Source: Oscheius tipulae | Lineage: Eukaryota > Nematoda > Chromadorea > Rhabditida > Rhabditidae | DNA length: 64,000 bases | Direction of reading: 5' to 3' | Assembly (NCBI GenBank): GCA_037178975.1 | Contig: JASJZH010000002.1 | Span: 5,084,001-5,148,000 of the forward strand | Shown: positions 1 through 11,782 of the stretch, one piece after another | How the letters are laid out: each line of letters begins with the position of its first letter | How positions within the stretch are numbered: position 1 is the first letter of the stretch | Translations under genes and position numbers: made by a program | The notes under the pieces: generated by a model | Seen by the model: only the letters and a program-made list of their open reading frames with translations | What the model was told of the DNA's origin: nothing | The model's database searches: none

Positions 1-880
1 CAGTGATACTGCTAACACTATTGGCAACATACAGCTGGATGGTACTGAACCCAGAGTAGATCCAGTCGTTGGCAAGAAGTCTTAAGAGACTTTTGTTTCA
101 AAATCTTTTTCAAACTCACGTTCCAGCCAAAGATCCGTTTCCGTAGACGAAGATGTTGTTGAAAAAGTCGCTCTGTTCTGGATTGGCCAGGCCCCAGATC
201 GGAACAACCTGAACACAAAGTTTCGGTATCAAGGGAATGGCTTACCGAAGAGTTTCTCGAAACAATGTTATAAGTATGGCCTTCCTTCAAATCTTCGATG
301 TAGAGAAGGCTGCTGGGACCATCGTCACTGGTAGTTATAGTTTGGACAATGTTCTGACCAAACAGACCTAAAAAAAAAAGTCAGAGACTGAATAGAGACT
401 CACTTTTCTGCAGAACGACACTGATGTTGTACTGCATGAAAGTCATTGATCCTGTGTGAACATGGATCTGAAAAGTAGTCGCTGGCCAGGCGAGGTTTGA
501 GTAAAACGATGTGTCTCCGTCTTCTGGTCTGAACGAAAGCAGTTTCTAGTTAAAGCCAGTTAACTCACGCCACGTTCAGATACTGATTGGTTCCAAAAAC
601 GACAATGTTGTCCTGGTGACGGTCCTGGTTCATCTGATCACTGTAGATTGTGGCTATGGCAAAGTAGTTTAGAGGAACTTCGAACTGAATGAGGCCAGTT
701 ATTTTTTGAACTTATACTCACCACTAGAGTACAGTTTTGGCTTGGAAACAGTTGTCGAAGAGGAAAACTGAAGGTGGGCTTCTGTGGAGTAAGAGTCACA
801 GTTTGGGAAAAGCAAAGACTCTTGGTTGGTACTGCCTGTACCGCAGCGAGTAGAAGAGAGACGACAAAGAGGGAAAACAT
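1..880 (-). CDS. CUB-like domain secreted protein (partial, runs off left edge)
   Basis: Spliced by eye from at least five exons; the start is the ATG at 880-878 and the 3' end lies outside the window. The protein opens with a hydrophobic signal peptide (MFSLFVVSLLLAAVQA) and then a cysteine-spaced segment ending in NCTLVFEVPLNYFA, which resembles nematode CUB-like domains where NCTW/NCTL precedes a 'PxGYxA' strand. Later exons encode SLFGQNIVQTITTSDDG and VVPIWGLANPEQSDFF, which match equivalent exons of the gene at 1214-2449, so the two are tandem duplicates. The family is known mainly as secreted, often intestinal, stress- or pathogen-responsive nematode proteins; that role is inferred here. 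The start codon directly follows an AAG acceptor-like site (tctatcaag at about 881). The intron at 81-119 also ends in AAG. Confidence 0.72.
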
Positions 881-1213
881 CTTGATAGAACACTTTTAGA
901 TAACTGGAGCAGCTTTTATACCGGGCGATTGGCACCATTTCGCGATAAAAGCAGCTCAGTGTAGCTAGAAACTAAACTGAGCTGAGATATTGTCAGCATT
1001 TGAGCTGTGCGGACGCGATGATAAGGGTGAAATGGCTGATTAGGAAAAAATTATCTTACGAAACAAATTAGCACAGGAATAAAAGGACGATCGTTGATCA
1101 AGACTGCTTCCAACTGAGCAGGAGTACAGGAAAATATCTGACGAATGAACTCTTTCTAAAGACATTGGTACTGTCTTTAGAGAGACTGAACATATTTATT
1201 TTGATATAATCTC

Positions 1214-2449
1214 TCAACTCAAAGTTATTTTCAAAGATCCTTGCCCACTAGAGACGAAGAAAGTGTTTAGGCTTCCAGTGAAATGGGCAGGAAGAGACTT
1301 TGGATTGAGCTGTGTTCGAGAGCTAGATGGTCCTCCTGTAACGTAGGATATACTTCCAGAAGGAGAAGATATCTGTCGCACATCAAAAGGTGTAGAACCA
1401 TCCTTCTTCCCTACAACTGTGACAGCCCCGGCATTCGTGCTGTCTCCCTTGAGCTGAATCGAGGCTGTGTGATCTACAGCTTTCAGTGGAACGAATACCG
1501 CATAATAGTCAGCCAGATCAACAATGTCTGAACAGTGCTTAATCTCTTTTTACGTAAATCACTTACTTGTGCGATCGGTAAGAACGATAGCAGCATTTGT
1601 CAGTCCAACAGGCGTCTTTGCCACGTAGATTTGAAGCTGGGGACTTCTCGAAGTGTACTTGCCATCAGCAGCGAGTAATCTAAATTTGTAGTGCTATCAG
1701 AACAGAAGTTCTCTCACGTTCCTAGCAGATTTCCATTCTCATACAGGAAGATATCGTTCCAGAGATTGAACTGATCGTCAGTTGGCTGATCGACAGCTGT
1801 TATCAAAGTGACCTGAAAGAACTTAGAGTAATTGGCTGTCTCAAATTTACCAGACTCGATTTGGAGGTGATGGTGTAGGTTTGTCCCTCCTGAAGACTCT
1901 CAGAATAGAGGACAGTCGACACTTGATTGGTGTCTGTTGTGATGGCTCGTACCATATTCTGACCGACGATATCTTAAAGACTGTCAGTGTTCAAATAATC
2001 CAGAACCAACTTTTCTGCAGCGTGATGTATATCTGTAGCTTCATAGTGGTGTTTACAGTCGATCCCATCTTGATCTGGAACATGGCTGGCCAGGCCAGAC
2101 TCGAGTTGAAGGTGCTGCTCTCGGCTCTGAATTGGTTTTGAACAAGAGCAAGTGACTAACAAACTAACAAAATGGTTCCTCCGTAATAACTCTGCATAAA
2201 AATAAAGTCGGAGCATTCTCCATTGACATGAGAACAGGGCTTCGGATCCAACTGCATGTCCAAGGCAAGTACATCAGCCACAGCAAAGTATCCAGCTGGA
2301 GGGTAGAAGAAATACCAGCAGCCAGTATAGTCAGCCACATCAGTCCAGGGAATCGACCAATTACCTGTTAGATGGACTTCTTTCGTTCCACTGCACTGGA
2401 GCTTATCTGCCATTGATACAGTAGCAAAGGCTAGAAGAATGAAGAACAT
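1214..2449 (-). CDS. CUB-like domain secreted protein
   Basis: Complete tandem paralogue of the gene at 1-880. The start (ATG at 2449-2447) lies just after an acceptor-like tttttgatgtcacag. It begins with a signal peptide (MFFILLAFATVSMADKLQ), followed by a CUB-like segment with CSGTKEVHLTGNW, a GCWYFFYPPAGYFAVAD strand and several cysteines. Exons then give AESSTFNSSLAWPAMFQIK, NIVGQNMVRAITTDTNQ, and VTLITAVDQPTDDQF followed by WNDIFLYENGNLLGT. A longer last exon ends in LKITLS and TGA at 1216-1214. Introns are about 38-60 bp; the one at 1973-2010 ends in AAG. It lies 334 bp upstream of its paralogue on the same strand, compatible with an operon or simple tandem duplication. The secreted location is well supported; function is not known. 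Confidence 0.75.
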
Positions 2450-3038
2450 GGTAGCTGTGACATCAAAAATCGGTCGAGTCCTTTTATTCTCCTCGTTATC
2501 TTGACTATATTATGGTGCAAGTAGTTTGAACAACAAAGCCGCGATAAGCCTACAGTTACTACAGTTCCTGTTGCAATAGGCAACCTTGGGAACTTAACAG
2601 ATTTGCAAAGAAGATACTTTTCCTTTTTTATGGGTTCTGAAAAGGTAAGCGATACCATAGACATGTTCGGCACTGCATGTGATGCTCTGATTGATATCCG
2701 TTTTTCAAATGCCTTGTTCAGCTTCCATGTGAAACGTTTACGTAATACGCCTGTTATCACTGTAGTCAAGTTGTATCTTTCGCGTCTCTCTAGATGGAAA
2801 ACTTAGAGTCTTTGATCCACTCTTTTTTTTGCCGTATGCAACATTCGGAATGCTCTTATTTGCCTACTCGTTTTCTCGTTTGCCCACTCTCCAGACGATA
2901 ATTGGCCACTCTCCTTGAATAATTCCTCTACAGCAACCTGATCTCTATCTCCTGAGATACAAAAATGTTGCAACTAGTCCAACAATTCAGCACTCTTAAT
3001 ATTATCACAAGTCTTTCTCTGTCTCTCCTCGTCTTTCA

Positions 3039-3502
3039 TCATCTGCGACCAGCCTTCTGGAGAAATTCAAACGGGAAATATTCCAATTCTTGTGAAGGAG
3101 CCAAGGCTGCTCGTTTCTTGCCAGCGGCGAAGAGACGATTGTACAGCTGAATCATTGGTTATTGACATCAACAAGGCAAATGTACCTCAGCATGTCGTCC
3201 GACATCGTCAGCCACGCTGACCTGTCTCTTTCCGATGTCGAACAGTGCTCTCATGTTGCCCATGTCCTCTTCGACATCGACTGACGGCGAGAGATGGCGT
3301 TTCAGCTGGGGTCCAGACCTCTTTCCCTACATGATTGAATACTTTATAGTCCTTTTAAGTGACCCACATCGTAGCCCATAGCTCCCATTAGAAGAGGGGA
3401 GAGGCGGTCTTCGAGTGCGACGGCCGGACTGATCTGTCGCTTGGCCCGGAGCGAAGAGACTGTGACTACTACCACTGCCAGCACAATGCAGCTGCGGAAC
3501 AT
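3039..3502 (-). CDS. Neuropeptide-like precursor with four amidation/dibasic cassettes
   Basis: Three exons joined in frame, about 140 residues. The start ATG (3502-3500) is 4 bases after a strong acceptor-like site (accctccttcag), and the stop is TGA at 3041-3039. It begins with a signal peptide (MFRSCIVLAVVVVTVSSLRA) ending at a KR. Four peptide units of roughly 20-23 residues then each end in glycine plus a basic site: ...MGAMGYDGKR, ...MRALFDIGKR, ...LYNRLFAAGKKR and ...FEFLQKAGRR at the C-terminus. Gly-Lys-Arg is the classic signal for cleavage and C-terminal amidation, so mature peptides would end -MGYD-, -LFDI-, -LFAA- and -LQKA-amide. Introns of 41 and about 39 bp are in phase. I do not recognise the family. 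The end residues differ between copies, unlike FLP or typical NLP genes, so it may be a divergent or new peptide family. Confidence 0.7.
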
Positions 3503-5116
3503 TGTGCTGAAGGAGGGTGTTTACAACATGAGTCAAGAAAAAGGGGCCAAGAGGTAGTCAGCAAAGAGAGTGCAACATTTTTAAGACACCATGAAACTTG
3601 GGAAAGGAGGAGTCGGTCTGGAAGGTTGCTGGTAGGAATTGCTGGCCTTTTTATCGACTATAACCCGCCCCAGAATTCAAGTATCCTAAGAGTTTGTTTA
3701 AAGGGGAAACCCTGGGGCTGAACTAAAGGTTCGGGCATTCAGGATTGGATTCGAGCGGTTCTTTCACGCCGTGATTCGGCTTCCCAGATCTCAGAAGATC
3801 TCATTTCCACATAAAGAAAAAGAGCGGGCACAAATGAGGCCAAAGATGTTCAGACGTGAGCTGAATTCCAAAGAAGGGTTATCCCATCGTATCCAAGCAT
3901 TTGCATAGACAAACAAAAAGAAGAGCTTAGAAGAAAGTGGTAAGAAAGAGAGAAGAATGAAGGGGCGTGGTCTCGATCGCGGGTTGCACGTATATTTTTG
4001 AAGAGGTGGCCCGAGTATGATTCGAATGTTTTCCAAGTCTTAAAATATTCTCCGAAAGACACAAGGTTTTTGAGCTGGCCTTCTGTTCGCATCAGTGCAA
4101 ACGAGGTTAGACGTTGATTAGGCTGGGAGCCTAAGAGCAACTTCAGTAGGTAAGAGAAGAAGGAGAAACAGGGGAACTGCCGGAAGGAAATCGCACATTT
4201 CTTGTCCCTCCAACAAGGATGTGGGTCCATATAGTTCAGGCGAAAACTAGAGATCTCTAAGCTCAACGGGAGTCAAGAGATACTCAAGAACCCATATTCT
4301 TTGCCCTTCTGCAGCAACCTATAAACCCGAACAATCGTAAGCTTTATTACTTCCGAGGAACGCTAGAAGTTACCCCGAATCTAATGAACTCTCTGGTTCA
4401 TTTCCGGCTGTTTTCCACAACCTATTTTAGCGAATTGGTGAGAGAACCGAGAGAGACTACGTCAGAAGACTGACAGCCACCTACACCTAATGAAAAACTG
4501 CCTATTTTGCGATGAGACAACTCTCGTATTGGTCAGCTCAAATTAGCAATTCGGGGCTCGGGAAACAAGGTGACTGATTGATGTGCAGCTGACTAATAAG
4601 ATGCGCGTGTAATTATCCTCTCGTGGTTATCTAAAGACTGAGCTCGGTTGGACAGAGAGAGAAACTGATTTACGTAGGAGAGAAGACGGAAGGAAAGACG
4701 TCAGTCGTATGGTAAGCAGAGACGTAAACTCGTTCTCCACGTCATTCTGTCAGTTAGTGGCGCGACCTGCTAGTGATGAGGTACTGTACATATGTGCCTG
4801 CGTATTCTGAGCCTACTGACCAGAAGAATTGTCTTGCATTTCTCGAGCCTATCCTGTGGGCTAGAGAACTCTTGCATAGAATTCTGAGCTTCTTGAAAAC
4901 TTCAAAACGTATCACAGTAGTTGCAATAGATCAAAGAAGAAGTTTTATAGGCATTGTAGTATAGCGTGTTGTTTTCCTCTCTCGATAAAAACTAATAAAC
5001 ATTCAGATGATCAAGTTACCGCTGTCAAGTTATCACAAGACGTGTACATTATTCTACACCCGTAGTTACTCACGTATCTCAATCACTCCCAATTGATCAC
5101 AGAGTGAAAAGGGACA
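3503..5116. other. Intergenic stretch, no supported gene
   Basis: Upstream of the neuropeptide-like gene. Open frames of up to about 138 codons occur here (for example minus 3850-4266), but they show no homology, no acceptor/donor pattern and no codon regularity that I can defend. They are within what chance gives at this base composition. Confidence 0.5.
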
Positions 5117-5312
5117 GGACAAAGAGCTCACTCTGTATTGTGACGTCGAGGGAATGAAAACAAGACGAGTAATCCCTGTCTCGTTGTCGGTAATTGCTCC
5201 ATTTACACACACCCGGGGGAGCACCATCGGGCTGTTTAGGAAAGATTTTAGGAGAATCTTTTCGAGTTCGAACATTTTCTTCTTGGAAGTGTAATCCTTC
5301 TAAATCTGTCAT
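5117..5312 (-). CDS. Possible coding exon, unknown protein
   Basis: A minus-strand open stretch reads MFELEKILLKSFLNSPMVL and continues through a VCVNGAITDNETGITRLVF segment with balanced, protein-like composition. It ends at a good donor (CAATACAGA/GTGAGC-type). The ATG of MFELEK follows an acceptor-like 'cttccaag', echoing the AAG acceptors seen elsewhere in the window. I could not place the remaining exons downstream and recognise no domain. It may be a short gene, one exon of a longer gene, or chance. Confidence 0.25.
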
Positions 5313-6054
5313 TATATCTTGCTCACAACGTCCAAATTACTCTAAATTATAGTTCACGGCACGAGGAGGAAGCTTACGGTAAAGCAACGACAAGGAAATG
5401 GTTTTTGATGCAGTATCCTCTCGAAAAAAAAGTTACAGGCAACAGAGATTAGAGGAGAAATTAGTGCCAGCGAGTGACGGAAATTGAGAGAATACGCGCG
5501 CTATAACTGGACGATACTTCCCACGCGACTGATGAGAAAGTTCAGAGTTGGATAGGAAATTCTATTGAGAGAAGGGATCCCTTTGAGAGAAAGATCTAGC
5601 TGGGAGAGAGCGAGGTGGGCGGTTCTCTAATTATGAGGCTCCCGGGAGCCGTTAGGTTTGGTTGATCTTTTGGAAGATGGACAAGGTTGGGACTGGAAAT
5701 CTGGAAGGGAACGGGGACTCTGCTATGCAAAAGTTGTCACAGAAGTTATGAATGCATGCATAGACACAAGGAGCAGAAAGACCTCTAAAAATCAGATTCC
5801 AGACAGTATTTACAACCTCGCGAGAGCACGGGGGCAGAGTTTCCTGCCAGTAATTGGAAGCGCAATTTACGCGCCTTGACGCCAGCATCAAAAGAAGGAA
5901 GAAACGACAATAAAGCTCGAGGTGTCTGGGCGTCAAAGAGGGATTGAAAGGGCTGTTTAGTGCCATTAGGCCTGCTGTTATCCATTAGTCACTAACAAAA
6001 CTGAATAACGATCAGACAAGATATTTTTAAATTGAAATTTAGACAAAATAAAAT
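5313..6054. other. Intergenic stretch, nothing recognised
   Basis: I see no convincing coding exon or RNA gene on either strand. The stretch is moderately purine-rich on the plus strand around 5560-5720. Confidence 0.4.
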
Positions 6055-6343
6055 TTACAAAATGGTTACAGGCTCTTCGTACAAGGTCATACGACTTTTG
6101 ACGGAACTGGCGAACCAGATGTTGCTGTCACGACGGCGGGATCGAATTGTCGGCGTCCTTTTCTTCGGCAAATGGTCGAACAGGAAGATGTCATCCTCTC
6201 CTGCGGTCTCATCGAGCGGCTCTAGCGATCCTTCGGGCATCGACTTGCTTCGAAGTCGATCCTTGGCCTTTTCGACAGTCTCTTCAATGCATCGATGATA
6301 GCATTCAGCAGCTTCACCGTCTATATCGCGATTAACTCTAAAG
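6055..6343 (-). CDS. Terminal exon of an unknown minus-strand protein
   Basis: A continuous minus-strand reading begins after an acceptor-like site near 6340 (ccataactttag) and runs to TAA at 6057-6055. It includes NRDIDGEAAECYHRCIEETV, KAKDRLRSKSMPEGSLEPLD, ETAGEDDIFLFDHLPKKRTP and a basic RSRRRDSNIWF tail. The charged, mostly non-repetitive composition and the acceptor make it look like a genuine last exon. A candidate upstream exon lies near 6365-6425 (KRRIRLFNSFFLFKCG) but its junction is uncertain. No domain was recognised. The gene would be divergent from the POLE4-like gene, and the two 5' ends would share the 6.4-6.8 kb interval. Confidence 0.4.
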
Positions 6344-6813
6344 TTATGGCTTGAGAAAGTAGGAAACAGGGCTTACCCCCACATTTGAACAAGAAAAAAC
6401 TATTAAACAGGCGTATTCGGCGCTTCTGCACACTACCTAGAAAAGAAACATTGCTGAATGCGTTTTGTTGAAAAATAGAAGAATATTGAGAGAAGTAGCA
6501 GAAAAAAACGGGGGAGTCGAGTAAGAATTGGACGCTTGTGGCTCTGGTTTCGTGCCAAAACTGATGAGAATGAATCAAATAGCCCGCGAATTCAAATCGC
6601 AGAAGTGCTTTAGAATATTTCGACGTTCTCCTTTCTCCTATCTTTTTCCCTTTCCTTCCGTTTCCATTTTCCAGTTCAGTTTTTGTTTTACAGTTCGTAA
6701 CTGTAAAACAGCTCCACTGCTAAAGCGCGAACAGTTACTTGCTTGAAAATCACTTTCTTCTTCTTCGGTTTCCTGTACGTCGATCAACACTTTCCAATTT
6801 CAGAATCAGAAAT

Positions 6814-7627
6814 ATGACAGAAGAACTGACAGAAGAATTGACGGTAGATCAATTAGAGGAACTCGCAGATGAGATCACCGCAAGCGAGTTTCCATTTGCC
6901 AAGGTGAAGAAGATTGCCAAGCTGGACCCAGCGGTAGTGTCCTCTCAAAATAATGTTTCAACAGAGCCGCTTTCAGGTGTCAATTGTCACTCCGGAAGCC
7001 ATCAAAATGCTCACGAAAGCAGCAGTAAGCCCAGTCCTTTTTTGATCTTTCTAATTCGACAAAAACGTCGTTGTTCCTACCAAACCCCCCTTTCAGGAAA
7101 TGTACATGCTAGAGTTAGGGAAAGCCAGTTACACCCAGGCCGTCATCGAGAAACGGAAAACGGTCCAGAAGAAGGATATTGGTCAGATTGTCTTGCTTCC
7201 TTTTGAAAAACCTGTTCAGATCATGTCGTGAAGCACAATCTTCTCTTCGAACAACTCGAAGATCTGCTCGACGATTGGCCGGAGCCGATTCCGAGGTCTC
7301 AAGCCAAGAATACTAGTCAGGTCTGTCTCTTTCTAATGATGTTTCCTTTTGCTCACTTGTTTTTGTTAGCCCTGATTGGAAAGCACATCAATTATAGACA
7401 AAATTACCCCCAGAGGAGCTTACTCTTCTTTTAGCCTGATTCTTGATGCTCTCGGGTTCAAAACGAGACCTCATTTTCTTTGCAACAAAATGGATTTTCA
7501 GACAGCCGATGACCAAGAAGATGCCGCGCCTCCTTTGCCGGAGCTGGACGAAGGTGCTGAAGAACAAGAGACTCTTGTCGAGAAAGCACCTCGAGAAGAA
7601 ATCATGGAAACTACCGAAAGCGAGTAA
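6814..7627 (+). CDS. POLE4-like histone-fold protein (DNA polymerase epsilon subunit 4 / CHRAC type)
   Basis: Five exons (6814-6933, 6977-7026, about 7097-7181, 7219-7320, 7500-7627). The start follows an acceptor-like ccaatttcag. The histone fold spans roughly residues 25-105: FPFAKVKKIAKLDPA, then VSIVTPEAIKMLTKAA, EMYMLELGKASYTQAV and EKRKTVQKKDIDHVV. The last segment matches the KRKTLQRRDLD block of POLE4 and its relatives. In the family, such subunits pair with a POLE3-like partner, bind DNA and act with replicative polymerase epsilon or with chromatin remodelers in the nucleus. An acidic tail (PELDEGAEEQETLVE) follows, as in CHRAC1/POLE3-type proteins, so CHRAC1 is the main alternative. 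An AATAAA is near 7641 and the NAA60-like gene starts about 115 bp downstream, which suggests a two-gene operon. Confidence 0.75.
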
Positions 7628-7741
7628 CTTGTAAATACTGAATAAAAAACTTCGGGTATCTTTCCAAATTGATTGGGGAACAAATGCAAAAGTTTGAATA
7701 ACTTGGGGTAATTCTACTAGGTGTCTGGAGAAGGAACTTTG

Positions 7742-8613
7742 ATGGCCGACAGTAGTTCCTCCTCGGAAGCGACCGTCCTCCGACGTCTCTACCCGACGGA
7801 CTGGGACGCTCTCAAGTCTGTCGGCTCCGCCTGTCTGCCGATCCTCTACCCGGACGACTACTGGAAGATGCTGACAGCCGACAACGGGGTTCACTTCGCC
7901 CTGGGAGCCTTCTTCGAGGACCAACTCGTCGCCACTGTGGCCGTCGTCCGCGATGCGTCCTACGTGGCGCCGCACATGAAGCGCGAGGAGGCTCGACTGG
8001 TCGAGGACTACGACAACGTTTGCTACATCAGCAGTCTCGTGGTGACCGAGAAGATGCGCAGACGAGGAATCGCCACTCGACTCATGGAACAGGCCATGGA
8101 ACAGCTGCAAACAGAAGAGGGCACCGATGCCTTCTATCTCCATGTGATGGTCGGCAACACAAAGGCCATCAGTCTCTACGAGAAGCTCGGATTTGCCAGG
8201 GAGGCACATCTGCCCAGGTGAGTCCAGACTTTCTTTGTTTCCTTTCAACAATGTCACTCGTGAAGCTAAAAGAGAAGACTCGGTGGACGGAAAACAGTTC
8301 TCTAACAGCAATCCTTGCGGAACCCTCGTCTAGCGTTGAACACTCAGGCGAGAAACCAAGCTGAAGTAACAGATAGAAAGTTGAGCTACTTGTGGGGTAA
8401 TCGGAAGCAGATAAGCTGTATTCCTTGTTACTTTTGCAACGATTATCCCGCAAGCATTTTCGGCTGGTTGACAGTACAAAATGATACGTGTTCAGCTACT
8501 ACAACCAGATGAATCTGCTGTCCGACGCTTTCCTCTACGTCCGTCGTCTTCGCGCCACTACACCGCCGAGAAAGAAGTGCGCCTGCTCGACTCCCTTCTG
8601 CCATATTCAGTGA
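7742..8613 (+). CDS. N-alpha-acetyltransferase 60-like (NatF) GNAT protein
   Basis: Two exons, 7742-8218 and 8494-8613, about 199 residues. GNAT features are visible: the acetyl-CoA loop RRRGIATRLM near residue 110, and FYLHVMVGNTKAISLYEKLGF, the strand/helix found in N-terminal acetyltransferases. After the intron, YYNQMNLLSDAFLYVRRL aligns with the LPYYY-x-DGFTYVLYI stretch typical of NAA60. NAA60 acetylates N-termini of transmembrane proteins, facing the cytosol at the Golgi. Here the C-terminus is short (ends CACSTPFCHIQ), so the long membrane-binding tail of vertebrate NAA60 seems absent. The ATG used follows an acceptor-like site (ttctactag) at about 7720. The close spacing to the upstream POLE4-like gene suggests co-transcription. 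Confidence 0.72.
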
Positions 8614-8725
8614 CAAATCACTACTTGGTGATGAAAAGACATAAATATGCAATCTACGTTTTCTGAAAAGGTACAACGTTAATAGGAGATTCTAAAGCAT
8701 CAAACTTATTATATGTACACAATTA

Positions 8726-10606
8726 TCAATATACAAAAATCTGAGCAACCTCGTTATTCTCGTAGGTCCTTTTGAGGTTCGTCTCGTAGATATCCACTCC
8801 GGAAATGTTCTGGAAGCCTTCGGAGACGGGCAAAATGTCCAATTTGAATTCGGCGGCCGTATTTGGAGGAATCTGACCGAGAGGTTGACCCGAGAGTGAG
8901 CAGAACACCAGCTGTGGAGACGAAGTCAACATCAGGACCAGGTCCAGTGCTCTTTCACTGATATTTGAGTTTGTCTGATTTTAAAAACAAGGCCCACCTG
9001 TTATTGTGTACTGAGCACTGGATCTCGAACGGCTGGTGTAATCTGGCTGTGGCCGGCAGCCGGTCCACTACGAGTCGGATGTCCCCGTAACCTGGCGCCT
9101 AAAATCTGCTTAATTAGGAGCTGGGATCAATCGTACTATTCTCTGAAGAGCACTCGTCTGCAAACGACCTTTCTCTCCCATATTTGTCCTCCACGACATG
9201 TCGAGCTTTCCTATCACTGTGAGGTCGCTGAAAAATAAAACCACTGGAAAAAGGACAAAAAACTTACACTGAGCTCTTGTGGGGATCTTTCGGTGAGAGA
9301 CAGAAAAGAAACTGGCGGACGTCACCGGGATTTAGCAGATTCTCTAGATAGAATTCAGAAGACCTACAAATAAATCAATGAGAACGCCAAATGGGACGAG
9401 GACGAACCCGGGAAGAATTGGAGTGACATTGTAGTGTGGACTGGGCTCGAGATCGACTTTCTCCAAGGACATGGGCACTGTGGCGGTGTTCTCAATCTGG
9501 GCTTCAAGAAAGACGTCAAAGTTCTGGAAAATATCTTTGGTAAGAGGTTGAGGATGAGTAAACATGGACTAGGAACGGAATGAAAACTAACCAAGCAATC
9601 CTGAAAGAACAAAGCAGTCGACATGCAGCATCACAGTACATGAAAAACCAACAATTAGCATTTTGAGACATGCGTGATGCAGATAGAAAAAGAGTGAAAC
9701 TAGCCTCAGTATTGTAGAATTTGGTCTTGACGTCTATTGGTTTCCCGACAGGGAATTTGAAGAACTTCCGGAAATACATCTTCTCATCAGCTATTGTCTT
9801 GTAGTTTACAGAGCAAATTAATCTGAAACACTTGTCATTTGAAGAAAAACGGAAGCCCACATGTGTTGGCCTAATTCCTTGATTTCGTGACTGATAATCT
9901 GACCCGAAACTGCTCCTGCTCTCAGTGAGTCTTCCTGGAGTGTACATGGCAGGGGGACTCGTTGACTATTCGTTTGTAACTCGCACTAAATCCCTTTATT
10001 TTAGAAACAGGCAAGATAACCTACTTTAACATTGACGTCGACGACTTTCTGGTCACTTTCGTTCACGCAGTTTACGTAGAATGTGAATGTCTCGCCGAGA
10101 TTGATATTTCTGAGACAAAAATCTGTATTTTTGGACTCTGGATATCATACAAACAACGCTCGCAGACTCTCTTTTACAATTAGACATCAGTTTCCATGGT
10201 TACAGACTTGCGCTACGCAGTATAACGCAAATTGAAAGCTCTGCAACGAAATAGAGTCCTCTAAAACGATATTCAAGCAAAAATGGAACAATAGGGGCCG
10301 AATAATTCCAATTTCCCACATATTGCTCACAGAGTTTCGCTGATAGCAACAAAAAGACGCCGCGTGGGAGAATGAATCAAAGAAGAAGTCTTACTCGAAT
10401 GCTACGGGAGCGAGGACGTACTGGCCCAAAATCAAGTCAGTGCTGTCCTCTCCGGATCGTTCCCTATAGGCATTCTCGATCAGCTGACCGAATTCCGATG
10501 GGTCAGCTGGATCAGTGCTAAACGAGGAGCCCGGGGTGAGCTTCGGCCGGGCGAGTCTCATGACTTTCAAGACGAGAAGCTGCTGATTGGCCAAGGAGGA
10601 ATCCAT
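8726..10606 (-). CDS. TRAPPC13: Trafficking protein particle complex subunit 13 (TRAPPC13)
   Basis: Many exons. Blocks recognised in order: [12 protein letters not shown] at the N-terminus; [20 protein letters not shown] then [47 protein letters not shown] then LQTSALQR; and near the C-terminus [20 protein letters not shown] followed by [10 protein letters not shown]. These are collinear with human TRAPPC13, an accessory subunit of TRAPP complexes that act as Rab exchange factors in secretory and autophagic traffic. The start at 10606 follows an acceptor-like ccttccag; the stop is TGA at 8728-8726. A long intron covers about 10.11-10.39 kb. The gene lies 374 bp downstream of BTF3 on the same strand and could share its operon. 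Confidence 0.88.
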
Positions 10607-10979
10607 GCTGGAAGGCAATCAGAGGCTTGCAAGCTGTGTCAAGTAGCGGTGCGTCGATAACTGCTAGTAAGAAAGCGATAAGTTGGGCAGTCAACATTTT
10701 ATTTTCATCAGATGTTAATTAACAAACAAAACTAGAGCCTAACCTATGGACGTCAAGGTTTTGTACAGAGAACAAAAGCGGCTAATAAGTTTATTAGCGA
10801 TTTTCAGATCTGACTCGTATATAACAAAATAAAAGAAAACAATGAACGTTCACGGGTTATAGACCAAACATTGGAAAAGGGTAGACGGAGAGATGCTCGA
10901 AAGTCTTCAATGTCAACAAACAACAATGAACAGTTTCTAAAAAGGTGAACATTGCCTTATTGGAGTTGAAAGACCGAAC

Positions 10980-11782
10980 TTAAGCCTTCTCCTCGGCCTT
11001 GGCCTCATTCTTGGAAGCCTCATCGAAATCTCCCACGAGATCTGAAAGAAAATAATAAACAATTAGTTTTGCAGCCGTATGTTCACTTTTAAATGTAAAC
11101 ATGCCGAAATTACAGCGACGACCGCTTTGTTTGAGCAAAACAGGTTCGTCGCGCGCCTTGGCAGCTGAAAGAAACGAATAAAGAAAACAACTCACCAGGA
11201 ACTTCGTCATCAGGAGTCTTGAACTGGCTTGTAACGTTGTTAGCCAACTTCTTTAGGTGGGTGAGGGACTCGGGGCCGAGCTGATTGAGGATACCGGGCA
11301 GCATGTCGGTGATTTCTGAAGTACCATGATAACTACGGCCATGATAGACAACTAACGCTTGTTCTCAGCACCTCCAGTGACAGAGAAAGTGTTAGCTGGC
11401 ACGGAAGCTTGGACTTTGGGGTTGTTGAAGTGAATAACAGTTCCGTCGTCCTTGATCATGTTAACCTGGAAGCAAACGTATGAAAACAGCTATGAAGAAC
11501 ATCTTACCTCCTCGATGCCAGGAATGTTGGTGACAGAGAGTTTCTTCAGATTACTCTGCAGCTTCTTGTCATCAGCGGCGGCAGTCTTGTGGATGACCTT
11601 TCTCTTTCTCCTGGGAACTCCCTGAAACCGACATCATTAGTTTCGTTGAAATGGCAAAGTGCAGTCAGCTGATCGCCGTAAACGAAAAAAATGAGAAACG
11701 AACACACCTTTCCTCCGATCTTAACCAGCTCGGCGTTGGCCTGGAGCTTCTTGATTTTCTCAGCAATAGTTTTGCTGTCCAT
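10980..11782 (-). CDS. BTF3: Transcription factor BTF3 / nascent polypeptide-associated complex beta subunit
   Basis: The start ATG at 11782-11780 follows tttccag; the stop is TAA at 10982-10980. Exons give [40 protein letters not shown] then [59 protein letters not shown], and an acidic/lysine tail ending AKAEEKA. This is the NAC domain with its RRKxK ribosome-binding motif near the N-terminus. The length of about 160 residues is normal. NAC beta pairs with NAC alpha at the ribosome exit tunnel and shields nascent chains from mis-targeting; nematode members are known as ICD-1. It is transcribed divergently from CHMP4 across a GC-rich 0.7 kb interval. Confidence 0.92.

Noticed and set aside
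3850-4266. 138-codon minus-strand open frame
   Set aside because: No homology, no acceptor before the ATG, odd Phe/Ser-rich composition.
7388-8311. 307-codon minus-strand open frame, the longest in the window
   Set aside because: It is antisense to the POLE4-like and NAA60-like exons, which are supported by homology; it is a shadow of their codon bias.
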